Source of the DNA: Anaerolineales bacterium
Lineage (GTDB): Bacteria; Chloroflexota; Anaerolineae; Anaerolineales; Villigracilaceae
Assembly (NCBI GenBank): GCA_030680795.1
Contig: JAUXUL010000038.1
Location: 1-63,266 of the forward strand
Direction: 5' to 3'
DNA length: 63,266 bases
A program made the translations under genes and the position numbers. Below, one piece after another: positions 9,650 to 18,023 of this stretch. Numbering within the stretch: the first letter of the stretch is position 1; every line of letters begins with the position of its first letter. The notes beneath the pieces were generated by a model. The model made no database searches and had not been told where the DNA came from. It was given only the letters and a program-made list of their open reading frames with translations.

Positions 9650-9678
9650 ATAATAACAGTGCAAAAAAGGGAAGTCAA
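9650..9678 (-). promoter_or_regulatory. sigma-A type promoter of the heat-shock operon
   Basis: On the minus strand TTGACT (9678-9673) is followed after 17 bases by TATTAT (9655-9650). Spacing and sequence fit a housekeeping promoter. The CIRCE operator begins 13 bases after the -10 box. Confidence 0.85.
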
Positions 9679-9695
9679 TAAGAGGAGTGTAAGAA

Positions 9696-9719
9696 AACCT
9701 CCCACGTGAGCGGGAAGTT
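9696..9719 (-). terminator. likely terminator after the kinase gene
   Basis: On the minus strand AACTTCCC and GGGAGGTT form a stem (one G-U pair) followed by TTTTCTT. It lies directly after the kinase stop and before the heat-shock promoter. Confidence 0.6.
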
Positions 9720-9723
9720 TGGG

Positions 9724-11814
9724 TTATGGAGTTGCGATTGCGGGCTGCCAGGCGGGGTGAAAATCCTGTCCTGTGTCAGTAGTAAGACGGACACGGTCTC
9801 CGCCTGCAACAGTCATGTAGAAAATATCCGGGTTGTTTGATTCTGCAACGCCTTCATAGGCCAGGAAAAATCCATCGGGTGAATAATCCACATTTTGTAT
9901 GGGGACCAGGTTAATCTGTAAGCGCTTGCCTTGTTCGACGGTGCGATCAACGGCGGAGATACTCATCAGATAAGGATTGCAAAACTTAGTGGCGCAGCGC
10001 TGGTTGAAAGTGATCAGTTCGCCATTTGGAGACCAGGACGGCAAATAATCTGAAAAAGCGATACCGCTGCGCACGATCTGTTTTGGTTCGGTTCCATCTG
10101 CATTCATTACCCAGATCTGATAGACGCCATACCTTTTGACAGTGTAAACGATTTGAGAGCCATTGCGCGACCATGCCGGCTGACGGGATTCGACGGTGCG
10201 AGCGCCTTTGGTGATCTGCGTAGCCGATGAAAGGTCGTCCAAATTTACAGAGAAGATTTCCATCTGCCCGGTGCGTAGCGAAGTAAAAGCAATGGATTGC
10301 CCATCCGGCGACCAGGCCGGGTCAAAATCCCCACCAGTTGACGTGTCAATGGGTATCAACCCAGTGCCATCCACATTAATAAGGTATAGGCTGACATTTT
10401 TGTAAATATCATCCAACCCTTTGCACGGGGAGATGAACACCAGGCTCGCACCATCAGGAGACCAGGACGGCTGACATGCGCCATTCGATATATCTGTTAC
10501 TTGAACATCCTTTTCACTTGCAATATCAACAATGTAGATTTGGGGAATCCCAGTTCGGCTGGATGCATAAGCGATCTGCCCGGAGCCGCCGCCAATATGA
10601 GTGACAATAACCTGAGTGGGAAGCGCCGTATCCTCAAGCGCAGGAATGAGCGTGTAGGTTGGCGCAACAGTTACGGTTGGAGGTCTGACAGTGGCAGTCA
10701 GGGTAATTGTTGGGAGAAGTGTTTGAGTTGGCAGAGGGGATGGCGTGACGGAAGGCATTCTGGTACTGGTCGGCACAAGGAAGGGAAGCATGCCGCGCAC
10801 ATCTGCCGACAAAATTCCCGGCGCAAAAAATGGAACGCTGACTGCAAGTAGTACCAACAGAATCAAAATAAAACGTACCCATGCTAAGCGTCGTTTTCGT
10901 TCACGTTCTTTCTGCCTTTTAAGAGGCGAGACGAACGGTAGATCTTCTTCTTTAGTGGCTGGAGGCGGAATGACCGTATAACTTCCCGGTATCTGCTGGG
11001 TTTTGGATTTTGCACCAAGCAGGGCTTTTTTGAATTCCTCGGCTGTTTGAAAACGATCGCTCGGATCAACCGCCATTGCTTTTTCGATTGTCGCAGCTAA
11101 ACGGCGGGATATTTTTGAATTCCGTTTTCTAAGCGGGGTTAACTGCGCGTTGTCCATTGCGCGGGCGAGGCCGTCTTCAGGGATGACGCCGCTCAGAGCG
11201 GCATATAAAGTAGCGCCCAAAGAATAAATATCGGTGCGTGGATCCGTACGCGCAGTACCATATTGCTCAGGCGGAGAATAACCAGGTGTCATTGCGCGGG
11301 CGCCGGTTGTGGTAGCCTGGCTTGCGCTATGATAAACCTTCGCCAGTCCAAAATCCACCAAAAAGATATGGCCATCCGGTGTGATCTTTACATTACCGGG
11401 CTTGATATCGCGATGCAAAATGGGGGGTTTGCGCGTGTGTAAATAGCCAAGCGCATCACAGATGGCGGCGCCGATACGCACAGCTTCTTCTTCAGGAAGC
11501 ATACCGAGGCGTTCCATACGATAACGCAGGTCTTCCCCTTCGATAAAATCCATGACCAGGTATTGTTCCTGATCGCCCAGCAAAATGTGATCAGAAACAC
11601 GCGGCAAATTTGGGTGCCTGAGATTCGCAAGGATCACTGCTTCAAGGCGGAATTGCCGCGCATATTCATCGGTCGTAATGAGGTTTTCCTTGAGGGCAAT
11701 TGCAACGCCAATGTTTTCATCAATGGCACGATACACCGACCCCATGCCCCCCTGGCCGAGAATTTCAACAATACGATAACGATTATGAAGCAGGGTATCT
11801 TTTTCGAGCGTCAT
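9724..11814 (-). CDS. Ser/Thr protein kinase with extracellular TolB-like propeller
   Basis: 696 residues. The N-terminal Hanks-type kinase has GQGGMGSVY near residue 19, the lysine in ALKENL, the catalytic loop HRDIKPGN, DFGLAK and the activation segment MTPGYSPPEQYG. A charged juxtamembrane part leads to one membrane helix (about residues 312-332). A Pro/Thr-rich linker follows, then a C-terminal domain with TolB/WD40-like beta-propeller blades, seen as repeated PSWSPDG / PAWSPDGQSIAFTS / PAWSRNGSQIVYT. The likely topology is kinase inside and sensor outside. It is the sole gene between the heat-shock operon and a region of decayed genes. The ligand and substrates are unknown. Confidence 0.92.
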   Translation of the reverse strand: MTLEKDTLLHNRYRIVEILGQGGMGSVYRAIDENIGVAIALKENLITTDEYARQFRLEAVILANLRHPNLPRVSDHILLGDQEQYLVMDFIEGEDLRYRMERLGMLPEEEAVRIGAAICDALGYLHTRKPPILHRDIKPGNVKITPDGHIFLVDFGLAKVYHSASQATTTGARAMTPGYSPPEQYGTARTDPRTDIYSLGATLYAALSGVIPEDGLARAMDNAQLTPLRKRNSKISRRLAATIEKAMAVDPSDRFQTAEEFKKALLGAKSKTQQIPGSYTVIPPPATKEEDLPFVSPLKRQKERERKRRLAWVRFILILLVLLAVSVPFFAPGILSADVRGMLPFLVPTSTRMPSVTPSPLPTQTLLPTITLTATVRPPTVTVAPTYTLIPALEDTALPTQVIVTHIGGGSGQIAYASSRTGIPQIYIVDIASEKDVQVTDISNGACQPSWSPDGASLVFISPCKGLDDIYKNVSLYLINVDGTGLIPIDTSTGGDFDPAWSPDGQSIAFTSLRTGQMEIFSVNLDDLSSATQITKGARTVESRQPAWSRNGSQIVYTVKRYGVYQIWVMNADGTEPKQIVRSGIAFSDYLPSWSPNGELITFNQRCATKFCNPYLMSISAVDRTVEQGKRLQINLVPIQNVDYSPDGFFLAYEGVAESNNPDIFYMTVAGGDRVRLTTDTGQDFHPAWQPAIATP

Positions 11815-11967
11815 CTGAATGCCTAAGGATATGATTGTCCTGCACCCCTTAAATCAAATACATAAACGCAATGTAAATGTATTGACGAAAGTAATCTGCA
11901 TGATTTCTAGTGGTATTTACCGAATGAGTTGGTATTATATCAGATTGACGGAATGCCTTATCACAGC

Positions 11968-12282
11968 AATTCATGGCAGTTCATTCAAAGATTGGAGACC
12001 TTGTCTTTGCGAATGGAACGTCATGTGAGGAACGCGCAAGCCGTGGCTGAGTTTTTAGCAAATCATCCCAAAGTGAACTGAGGCACTTATCCGGGTCTGC
12101 CGAATCACCCTGATTATGCGCGTGCTCAATAATATTTACTGAAAGGTTCAAGCGCTGTTTTAGGTTTTGGTGCAAGAGGCGGACGTGAAGCAGGCGCGCG
12201 CTTTATTGAATGCTTGAAGTTTTTCAGCCGCGTTGCAAACTTTGGCAACGAGAAGTCCGTTGCCATTCATGTCACCAAAAAT
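11968..12282 (+). pseudogene. remnant of O-acetylhomoserine sulfhydrylase (metY-like)
   Basis: One plus-strand frame reads [16 protein letters not shown], then [44 protein letters not shown] and FIECLKFFSRVANFGNEKS. These match, in order, the C-terminal half of O-acetylhomoserine/cystathionine gamma-synthase type enzymes. Stops interrupt it after HPKVN and after YARAQ, and the N-terminal two thirds with the PLP lysine are absent. The gene is therefore dead. It lies upstream of another remnant in the same frame direction. Confidence 0.85.
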
Positions 12283-12285
12283 TAA

Positions 12286-12412
12286 TATCCCAACGATGAC
12301 CCGACACAGACTCCCAAAGTCCGCGAGCGCGGGCATGCCATCTGCTTTATGCAAACTGGCTGAATTACTATGTCTATCAAGTCACGCCGTTTGACCCGAA
12401 TGAGATTCCTCA
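12286..12412 (+). pseudogene. remnant of homoserine O-acyltransferase (metA-like) C-terminus
   Basis: Directly after the metY-like remnant, the plus strand encodes [18 protein letters not shown] and, after a one-base frame shift, [19 protein letters not shown]. The MetA family normally ends with YFPNDDP...W.SHA...[14 protein letters not shown]. Only the extreme C-terminus is left. The end overlaps the 3' end of lysK on the other strand, so lysK now terminates inside this remnant. Confidence 0.75.
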
Positions 12413-13533
12413 AGTAGGTCACGCTTGAAGCGTGACTGCGCTGTTAATTTAACCAATGCGGCGCTCAACACATCCACCGCTTTTTGATACTCATCCAAAT
12501 CAATATGCTCATTCGGTGTGTGATCCAAAGCAGAATCTCCTGGACCATACACCACAGACGGACACCGCCAAACGGGTGCGACGATATTCAAATCAGTCGT
12601 TCCCGTTTTATAGACGAAGCGCGGCTCCCCGCCCTGTGACCTGATGCCACTTAAGAATGCACGCACCAGCGGAGTATTTTTCTCGCAACTCCACGCTGGG
12701 ATGGCGAATCCTATCGGTTCGACCAGTAAGTGACAGTCACCTTGAAGGTGACTGTCACTTGTTAATTCTTTTAATTTTCCATACCAATCCTCTGGTGAAA
12801 CAGTCACAGGCAGGCGCACACCAACCTTCAACATCGCCCATTGCTCGAAATCATTTGAGTCGGAATCCATGCCGCGCAACGAGAGCAGCAATTTATCGAA
12901 TACCTTTTGCTTATCCACGTTGAACGAATCCACATACGCTTTGATCTTCAGCCACGCTTCCACTGCCGCTTCAGCCGCGGTCTGTTCACCGCTTGCCGAG
13001 TGGACTTGTCCGCGTTTGACCGTCACATTTGCCCATGCGCTGCCTTTATATCCAAGCGCAATCCTGTCCCATTGATTTGGCTCGCCGATAATTGCGAAAT
13101 CTGGCTTGTATCGCGTTGCGACAAATCTTGCACCTTCTGAATTGCGTTCCTCTTCCACTGCCCCAATCACCACAAACTGCCATCCATCAATTGCTCCAAC
13201 CTGCGCCACCGCATCTACAAAACACGCCAGCGCACCTTTTGCATCCACAGAGCCGCGCCCGTACAATATGGTTGATGATGGTAGGGGCGACTCGCGAGTC
13301 GCCCCTACGGTTTCCACGCGGACAGGAATCTCCCCAAGCACCGTATCAATGTGACCCAACAAAACAACCTGCTGCGGTCCCTGCCCCATCATGCCGATTG
13401 CATTGCCAGCCTCGTCAATGACCGCCTCGTCATATCCAAGCGACTTCATCCGCGCGACAAGCCATTCCACCGCCCCGCGTTCCTGTCCCGAGGGGCTATA
13501 TTGTGAAACCAATCCAATTAATGTATCGCTCAT
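12382..13533 (-). CDS. lysK: LysW-lysine/LysW-ornithine hydrolase (M20 family)
   Basis: 383 residues. LysK removes the LysW carrier to release lysine or ornithine, the last step of the LysW route. M20 metallopeptidase features are present: GHIDTV (zinc ligand His, Asp), the bridging Asp in [21 protein letters not shown] (catalytic and ligand Glu) and TGTTDLN. Three palindromic repeats lie in the gene. One puts [12 protein letters not shown] before GRGSVDAKG, one encodes [12 protein letters not shown] around residues 260-272, and one forms the C-terminal tail ([10 protein letters not shown]). The last 15 or so residues come from the repeat and the metA remnant. It is last in argGH-lysWXYZJK. 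Confidence 0.9.
   Translation of the reverse strand: MSDTLIGLVSQYSPSGQERGAVEWLVARMKSLGYDEAVIDEAGNAIGMMGQGPQQVVLLGHIDTVLGEIPVRVETVGATRESPLPSSTILYGRGSVDAKGALACFVDAVAQVGAIDGWQFVVIGAVEEERNSEGARFVATRYKPDFAIIGEPNQWDRIALGYKGSAWANVTVKRGQVHSASGEQTAAEAAVEAWLKIKAYVDSFNVDKQKVFDKLLLSLRGMDSDSNDFEQWAMLKVGVRLPVTVSPEDWYGKLKELTSDSHLQGDCHLLVEPIGFAIPAWSCEKNTPLVRAFLSGIRSQGGEPRFVYKTGTTDLNIVAPVWRCPSVVYGPGDSALDHTPNEHIDLDEYQKAVDVLSAALVKLTAQSRFKRDLLEESHSGQTA
12418..12436. repeat. short palindrome at the 3' end of lysK
   Basis: GTCACGCTTGAAGCGTGAC is a perfect palindrome around one central base. It is translated as part of the LysK tail and lies at the border with the metA remnant. Confidence 0.8.
12728..12760. repeat. 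perfect 33-base palindrome inside lysK
   Basis: Arms AAGTGACAGTCACCTT and its exact complement flank a single G. The sequence is read through in frame in lysK. 33 bases is 11 codons, so the frame is kept. Confidence 0.9.
13281..13308. repeat. perfect 28-base palindrome inside lysK
   Basis: GTAGGGGCGACTCG and its complement join directly without a loop. It is translated as VGATRESPL in lysK, just before the metal-ligand motif GRGSVDAKG. Confidence 0.9.
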
Positions 13534-13547
13534 CGCTTATTCCTCGA

Positions 13548-13580
13548 CCATAGACCACGGTCCATCGTCCATGGTCTATC
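13548..13580. repeat. ACCATAGACCA-type repeat between lysJ and lysK
   Basis: ACCATAGACCACGG and CCATGGTCTAT form an inverted, partly tandem pair around GTCCATCGTCC. It fills the gap between lysJ and lysK. Confidence 0.65.
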
Positions 13581-13588
13581 GTCCAACA

Positions 13589-14764
13589 TCACTCACTTGC
13601 TTCTTCTGTCAGCACTTCCGCCAGCACATCCACCAAACGGTCAATCTGCCCATAAGTAATCACCAGGGGAGGTAACAACCGAATCACCGTCATGCCCGCG
13701 TTCAACGCGATGATCTTCTTCTCTTGCAATTTCTTCAAATACCGCGCGGCCTTCTGCTTCATTTCAATGCCGATCATCAAGCCAAGTCCACGCACTTCGC
13801 GGATGTTGGTTGATTTGATCTTATTCAACTTCTCCATCAAATACTTGCCCTTCGCTTCAGCCTGACCTGGCAGGTCTTCTTCTTCCATCACAGCCAACGC
13901 CGCGACTGCCGCCGCGCACGAAAGCGGATTCCCGCCAAACGTCGAGCTATGCACGCCTGGAGTTAGATTCTTCACATTCTTGCCAATCAACACCGCGCCC
14001 ATCGGCACACCGCCCGCCAGAGATTTTGCGCAGGTCAGCAAATCAGGTGTGACTCCAAAATGTTGAATCGCGAACATTTTGCCCGTGCGACCAAATCCTG
14101 TTTGGATTTCGTCCACGATCAACAACGTACCGCGCTCATCGCAAATCCGCCGTGCGGCTTGGATATATTCTGCGCTGGCAGGATACACGCCGCCTTCGCC
14201 TTGCACCACTTCCAAAATCACAGCAGCGGTTTCATCGGTCACGGCTTTGTCCAACGCTCCGATATTGTTATAAGGCACATGACCAAACCCAGGCAGGAGC
14301 GGCTCGAATCCCTCGCGATATTTTTTATTGAAAGTTGCAGATAGCGACCCATAGGTTCTTCCATGAAAGGCTCTCATCGCAGCGACGATATTTTTTCGTC
14401 CCGTTGAAATGCGTGCAAACTTGAACGCGGCTTCGACAGATTCTGTCCCAGAGTTGCAAAGAAAAACTTTATCCAGCCCATCCACAAGCAAAGTGATCTT
14501 CTTCATCAACTCCGCGCGTTTATCGTTTGGGAAGGTTTCGAAAAGTGTTATCAGCGTGGAGGCCTGCTTATAGATCGCCTCCACAATTTTCGGATGGGCA
14601 TGACCGAGATTGGCAACGCCATGTCCAGAAGAGCAATCCAAATATTCCACGCCATCCACGTCAAATAACGACGCGCCTTGTCCGCGCACAATGACCAGCG
14701 GCTGTTTGGCATACGTCCCCGAAGTGTGTTTTGTTTCGATCTCAATAATTTCCTGTGCGTTCAT
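13589..14764 (-). CDS. lysJ: LysW-semialdehyde aminotransferase (class III)
   Basis: 391 residues. It converts the LysW-bound semialdehyde to LysW-lysine or LysW-ornithine. Class III aminotransferase signatures are seen: [28 protein letters not shown], the PLP-binding [13 protein letters not shown] and the lysine in [15 protein letters not shown]. The start ATG overlaps the lysZ stop (ATGA), so the two are translationally coupled. ArgD of the acetylated route is the closest alternative, but the LysW neighbours decide. Confidence 0.92.
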   Translation of the reverse strand: MNAQEIIEIETKHTSGTYAKQPLVIVRGQGASLFDVDGVEYLDCSSGHGVANLGHAHPKIVEAIYKQASTLITLFETFPNDKRAELMKKITLLVDGLDKVFLCNSGTESVEAAFKFARISTGRKNIVAAMRAFHGRTYGSLSATFNKKYREGFEPLLPGFGHVPYNNIGALDKAVTDETAAVILEVVQGEGGVYPASAEYIQAARRICDERGTLLIVDEIQTGFGRTGKMFAIQHFGVTPDLLTCAKSLAGGVPMGAVLIGKNVKNLTPGVHSSTFGGNPLSCAAAVAALAVMEEEDLPGQAEAKGKYLMEKLNKIKSTNIREVRGLGLMIGIEMKQKAARYLKKLQEKKIIALNAGMTVIRLLPPLVITYGQIDRLVDVLAEVLTEEASE

Positions 14765-15576
14765 TGGATCACCGTTCCGTTTCCTGATAAAGCATTTGAA
14801 ATTGGATTTTGAATTCGTCCATCCGCGATGACGACGCGACTCACGCCGCCCCTCAACGCTTCCTGCGCGCCAAGCACTTTCTTCTTCATGCGACCTTGCG
14901 CCGCCTCACTCGCCGCCGCGAGTTGCCCCTGCGGCAGTTGCCGAATGAGTGTAGACTCGTCTGGAAAATTCTTCATCAGCCCAGGTACCGCCGTGAGCAA
15001 CAGCAGAGTCTCCGCCTTGAGCGCGGACGCCACCATCGCCGCCGCGCGGTCTGCATCCACATTCAACGCCTCTCCTTTTTCGCTGACAGCCACAGGCGCA
15101 ATCACAGGCAGGTAACCAGCGTTCAACAATAAATGAAGTAACTCACTGTTCACATTCTCAATTTTGCCCGTGTAATCATCGCGGATAATTTTGTGCTTAC
15201 CGTTCTCAACACTTTGAATCGAATCCTTGCGCGTGGCTTGAATTAATTTTCCATCAAGACCGCACAACCCAAACGCATTGACACCCAGCATTTGCAACTG
15301 CTCCGTCAGCAGCGAATTGACCTTGCCATTCACCGCCATCAAAAAGATTTCCAGCGTCTTGCGGTCGGTGTAGCGTGACGTATATCCCGAAGGCGAAGTG
15401 ATCATCTTCGGCGGCGCACCCAAAACTTCGCCAAGCGCATTCGCTTCCGCCGAACCGCCATGCACAAAGACAAGCTGTTTACCCTGCTTCAACAATCCCA
15501 CGGCATCTTGGCAAATTGCCAAAAAGTCCACGCCTCCCGTGCCGCCGAGTTTTACGACAATTACTGATTCAGCCAT
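14761..15576 (-). CDS. lysZ: LysW-aminoadipate/glutamate kinase (ArgB-like)
   Basis: 271 residues from the ATG giving MAESVIVVKLGGTGGVD, preceded by GGAGAAATT. It phosphorylates the carrier-bound side-chain carboxylate. It has the amino-acid kinase motif VVKLGG, VHGGSAEAN, the KMITSPSGYTSRYTD region found in LysZ proteins and VDADRAAAMVASAL. A longer version would start inside a palindromic repeat and is rejected. It overlaps lysJ by four bases and follows lysY. Confidence 0.92.
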   Translation of the reverse strand: MAESVIVVKLGGTGGVDFLAICQDAVGLLKQGKQLVFVHGGSAEANALGEVLGAPPKMITSPSGYTSRYTDRKTLEIFLMAVNGKVNSLLTEQLQMLGVNAFGLCGLDGKLIQATRKDSIQSVENGKHKIIRDDYTGKIENVNSELLHLLLNAGYLPVIAPVAVSEKGEALNVDADRAAAMVASALKAETLLLLTAVPGLMKNFPDESTLIRQLPQGQLAAASEAAQGRMKKKVLGAQEALRGGVSRVVIADGRIQNPISNALSGNGTVIQ

Positions 15577-15591
15577 AATTTCTCCTATACC

Positions 15592-15690
15592 ATGTCGTTG
15601 CGAGGAGGGTGATCTTCCCGACGAAGCAACCTCCTTGCCATGTTGGGGATTGCTTCGGGCGAAGAACAAGAACGCCCTCGCAACGACATG
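15592..15690. repeat. dispersed repeat between lysY and lysZ
   Basis: Starts ATGTCGTTGCGAGGAGG and ends CCCTCGCAACGACATG, a clear inverted pair, with GGGGATTGCTTCGGGC inside. Same family as 5819-5917 and 7842-7936. Confidence 0.85.
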
Positions 15691-16725
15691 TTAAATTGGA
15701 TGCAACCCCACAAATTCCAACCCAAGAGTCTCCTCCCACTTCATCATCAAATTCATGCACTGCACCGCGGACCCGGACGCGCCCTTCATCAAATTATCAA
15801 TCGCGCACATCGAAACGACATGCCCATTGCTCTCGTCCAATTCAAATCCAAGATCGGCATAGTTTGAGCCAGATAAGATCTTAGGCTCAGGGACTCGGTA
15901 AATGCCACGCTGTTCCTTGACCACGCGCACGAACGGATTTTCGTTCGCAACATTACGATAGGCTTTCCACAAATCTTTCGTGGCTACACCTTGTTTCACT
16001 TTCGTATGAGCCGTCGCCAACACGCCGCGCACCAAATCCACAGCGGTCATGGTCAGCGAGATATCCTTCACGCCCATTTCTTGAATCACTTCCGCAGTGT
16101 GACGATGTCCAAACGCAGAGAATGTCCGAATCACATTCGCACGTTCTGCATGAAGCGAACCAGAATTCCCTTCCGCACCGCCTTCCGATGAACCAACCTT
16201 AATTTCAATAATCACTGGCGCGGACAGATCAATCAACTCCGCTTTGACCAAAGGCAGAAGCGCGAGATTACTTGCCGTGGCATTGCATCCCACACCACTA
16301 ATGTAATTGGCTTTGGAAATTTCTGCTCGATGAAGTTCAGGCAAGCCGTACACAAACTTGCTCAACCACTCAGGCGCGGCATGTTTCTCGCCATACCACT
16401 TCTCGTAAAACGCCGCATCCCGCAGACGAAAGTCTGCCGCGAGGTCAATGATCTTCGTTCCCAATTTGGAATACTGCTCGATGTTGTGCTGTGCCTGTCC
16501 ATGCAGCTGGGCGAGGAACAACACATCCACTGGTTCAAGTTGCAAAGGGTCGCTAAACTTCAACTGTGTGCGCTTTCGTAAATTGGGGTGCGTCTGATGC
16601 ACATATTCACCGATACGCGAGCGCGATGTCACCTGCTTCACTTCCACATGCGGATGACTCAACAGCAAACGCAGCAACTCCCCGCCGCCATAACCAGAAC
16701 CGCCGATAATAGAAACACTTGTCAT
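15691..16725 (-). CDS. lysY: LysW-gamma-phosphate reductase (ArgC-like)
   Basis: 344 residues. It reduces the acyl phosphate on the LysW carrier to the semialdehyde with NADPH. The N-terminal nucleotide-binding GGSGYGGGELLRLLL and the active-site Cys in YISGVGCNATAS are present, with the downstream GSSEGGAEGNSGSLHAER region and FGHRHTAEV typical for the LysY branch. It lies between lysX and lysZ. The stop falls at the border of a palindromic repeat. Confidence 0.93.
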   Translation of the reverse strand: MTSVSIIGGSGYGGGELLRLLLSHPHVEVKQVTSRSRIGEYVHQTHPNLRKRTQLKFSDPLQLEPVDVLFLAQLHGQAQHNIEQYSKLGTKIIDLAADFRLRDAAFYEKWYGEKHAAPEWLSKFVYGLPELHRAEISKANYISGVGCNATASNLALLPLVKAELIDLSAPVIIEIKVGSSEGGAEGNSGSLHAERANVIRTFSAFGHRHTAEVIQEMGVKDISLTMTAVDLVRGVLATAHTKVKQGVATKDLWKAYRNVANENPFVRVVKEQRGIYRVPEPKILSGSNYADLGFELDESNGHVVSMCAIDNLMKGASGSAVQCMNLMMKWEETLGLEFVGLHPI

Positions 16726-16739
16726 AAATTCTCCTTAAA

Positions 16740-16828
16740 AACTTAAACACGAAGGACACAAAGTACACAAAGGGAAGGCGCTCAGGTTTTGTTTTTCCTT
16801 AGTGACCTTCGTGCCCTTTGTGTTTAAA
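16740..16828. repeat. inverted repeat AAACACGAAGGACACAAAG family
   Basis: Starts CTTAAACACGAAGGACAC and ends TGCCCTTTGTGTTTAAAT. A relative lies at 22490-22570 inside the his operon. It fills the gap between lysX and lysY. Confidence 0.75.
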
Positions 16829-17690
16829 TCTTTTCTTTTGCCACACTCATTGTGTATTCCACGATCTCGCCCGCAATATCAATGCCGCTCAATGGCTGCA
16901 TGGTATGGAACTCCATCGTGTGATTGATCTCATTGACGATCAACCCGCGCTCAGGATGTTCAACAATATCCACAGCCAGTACACCCCCACCGACAGACTT
17001 CGCCGCGCGCAAAGACAATTCTTCAATCTCAGGCGTGAGTGGACACAACTCGCCTTCGCCGCCGCGCGCTGTATTCGTGATCCAATGCTCGGATTTGCGA
17101 TACATGGCAGTCAATACGTGCTCGCCGATGACCACCGCACGAATGTCACGGCCTGGTTTCTCGATAAATTCTTGAATATAGAAAACAGAGTGTTGCACTG
17201 AGCCGAGTGTAGCCTTATGTTCAAGCACCGCTTCCGCAGCATCGCGATCATTGATCTTCGCCAGCAGCCTTCCCCATGAACCCACAACTGGTTTCAGCAC
17301 TACAGGATAGCCAAACGCTTTAATCGCTTCCAGCGCGGCTTCGGGCGTGAACGCAGTCGCGTTATGTGGCTGCGGGATGCCGTCGCGGGCGAGCGCCGCG
17401 CTCGTCATCAACTTGTCACCACAAATCTCAGCCACTTCTGCCGTGTTCACCGTCGGCACGCCAAACGCGTTCAACAGCCGCAACGCGTATAGCCCAGTGT
17501 TGTAGCTGATACTGCGTTCCAACACTGCGTCGAACATGCGCCATGGTTCGGGATTTTCCAAATCAAACGAAATCGCACGATCGTCGAGTCGGACATAATC
17601 AATGCCGCGTTTTTCCATCGCGGCGAAAATCCATTTTTCTTCCACACGCACGCGGGAAAATAAAACACCAATCTTGAGTCGTCTCTGCAT
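16824..17690 (-). CDS. lysX: LysW ligase LysX/ArgX (ATP-grasp)
   Basis: 288 residues. It ligates the amino group of 2-aminoadipate or glutamate to the C-terminal Glu of LysW. ATP-grasp features include [11 protein letters not shown], the lysine in [14 protein letters not shown] and the metal-binding [17 protein letters not shown]. The loop [13 protein letters not shown] lies where LysX (aminoadipate) and ArgX (glutamate) proteins differ; I cannot decide the substrate from it alone. lysW lies directly upstream. Confidence 0.92.
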   Translation of the reverse strand: MQRRLKIGVLFSRVRVEEKWIFAAMEKRGIDYVRLDDRAISFDLENPEPWRMFDAVLERSISYNTGLYALRLLNAFGVPTVNTAEVAEICGDKLMTSAALARDGIPQPHNATAFTPEAALEAIKAFGYPVVLKPVVGSWGRLLAKINDRDAAEAVLEHKATLGSVQHSVFYIQEFIEKPGRDIRAVVIGEHVLTAMYRKSEHWITNTARGGEGELCPLTPEIEELSLRAAKSVGGGVLAVDIVEHPERGLIVNEINHTMEFHTMQPLSGIDIAGEIVEYTMSVAKEKI

Positions 17691-17764
17691 AATGAACTCA
17701 ATTCACCATGATGAACGGAGATGAACAAAGATTTTTATCTCTGTTTATCTCCGTTCATCTCTGG

Positions 17765-17935
17765 TTATTCTCCCCAATCTTCCTGTTCCATGGGCGCGAG
17801 TTGCACCGCCGCAGGTTCGAGTGCGGTCACTTCCAGATCCACGCCGCAATCCGAACACACGATGATCTCACCAACTTCGGTGCCAGCATCCAACTCAATT
17901 TGGGCTTCACATTCTGGGCAGGTAATAGCAGGCAT
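17765..17935 (-). CDS. lysW: amino-group carrier protein LysW
   Basis: 56 residues, a small acidic carrier protein. CPECE and CSDCG form a zinc ribbon in the N-terminal half. The C-terminus ends EDWGE, the hallmark motif whose last Glu is loaded by LysX. The start ATG at 17935 gives MPAITCPEC. It lies directly upstream of lysX, with a short inverted repeat (around 17700-17760) between. It carries the biosynthetic intermediates through LysZ, LysY and LysJ until LysK releases the product. Confidence 0.96.
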   Translation of the reverse strand: MPAITCPECEAQIELDAGTEVGEIIVCSDCGVDLEVTALEPAAVQLAPMEQEDWGE

Positions 17936-18023
17936 TTTTTATTCTCCTTTGATTTGTTTACCGCTTGTTTCATTGTTCTCTAAATTTTTGAAATAGATTG
18001 CAATTTGGATTTCTATTTCAAGT

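Noticed and set aside
15577-15669. Longer N-terminus for LysZ
   Set aside because: The extra 31 residues are encoded by a palindromic repeat; the internal ATG has a good GGAGAA site and gives the family start.
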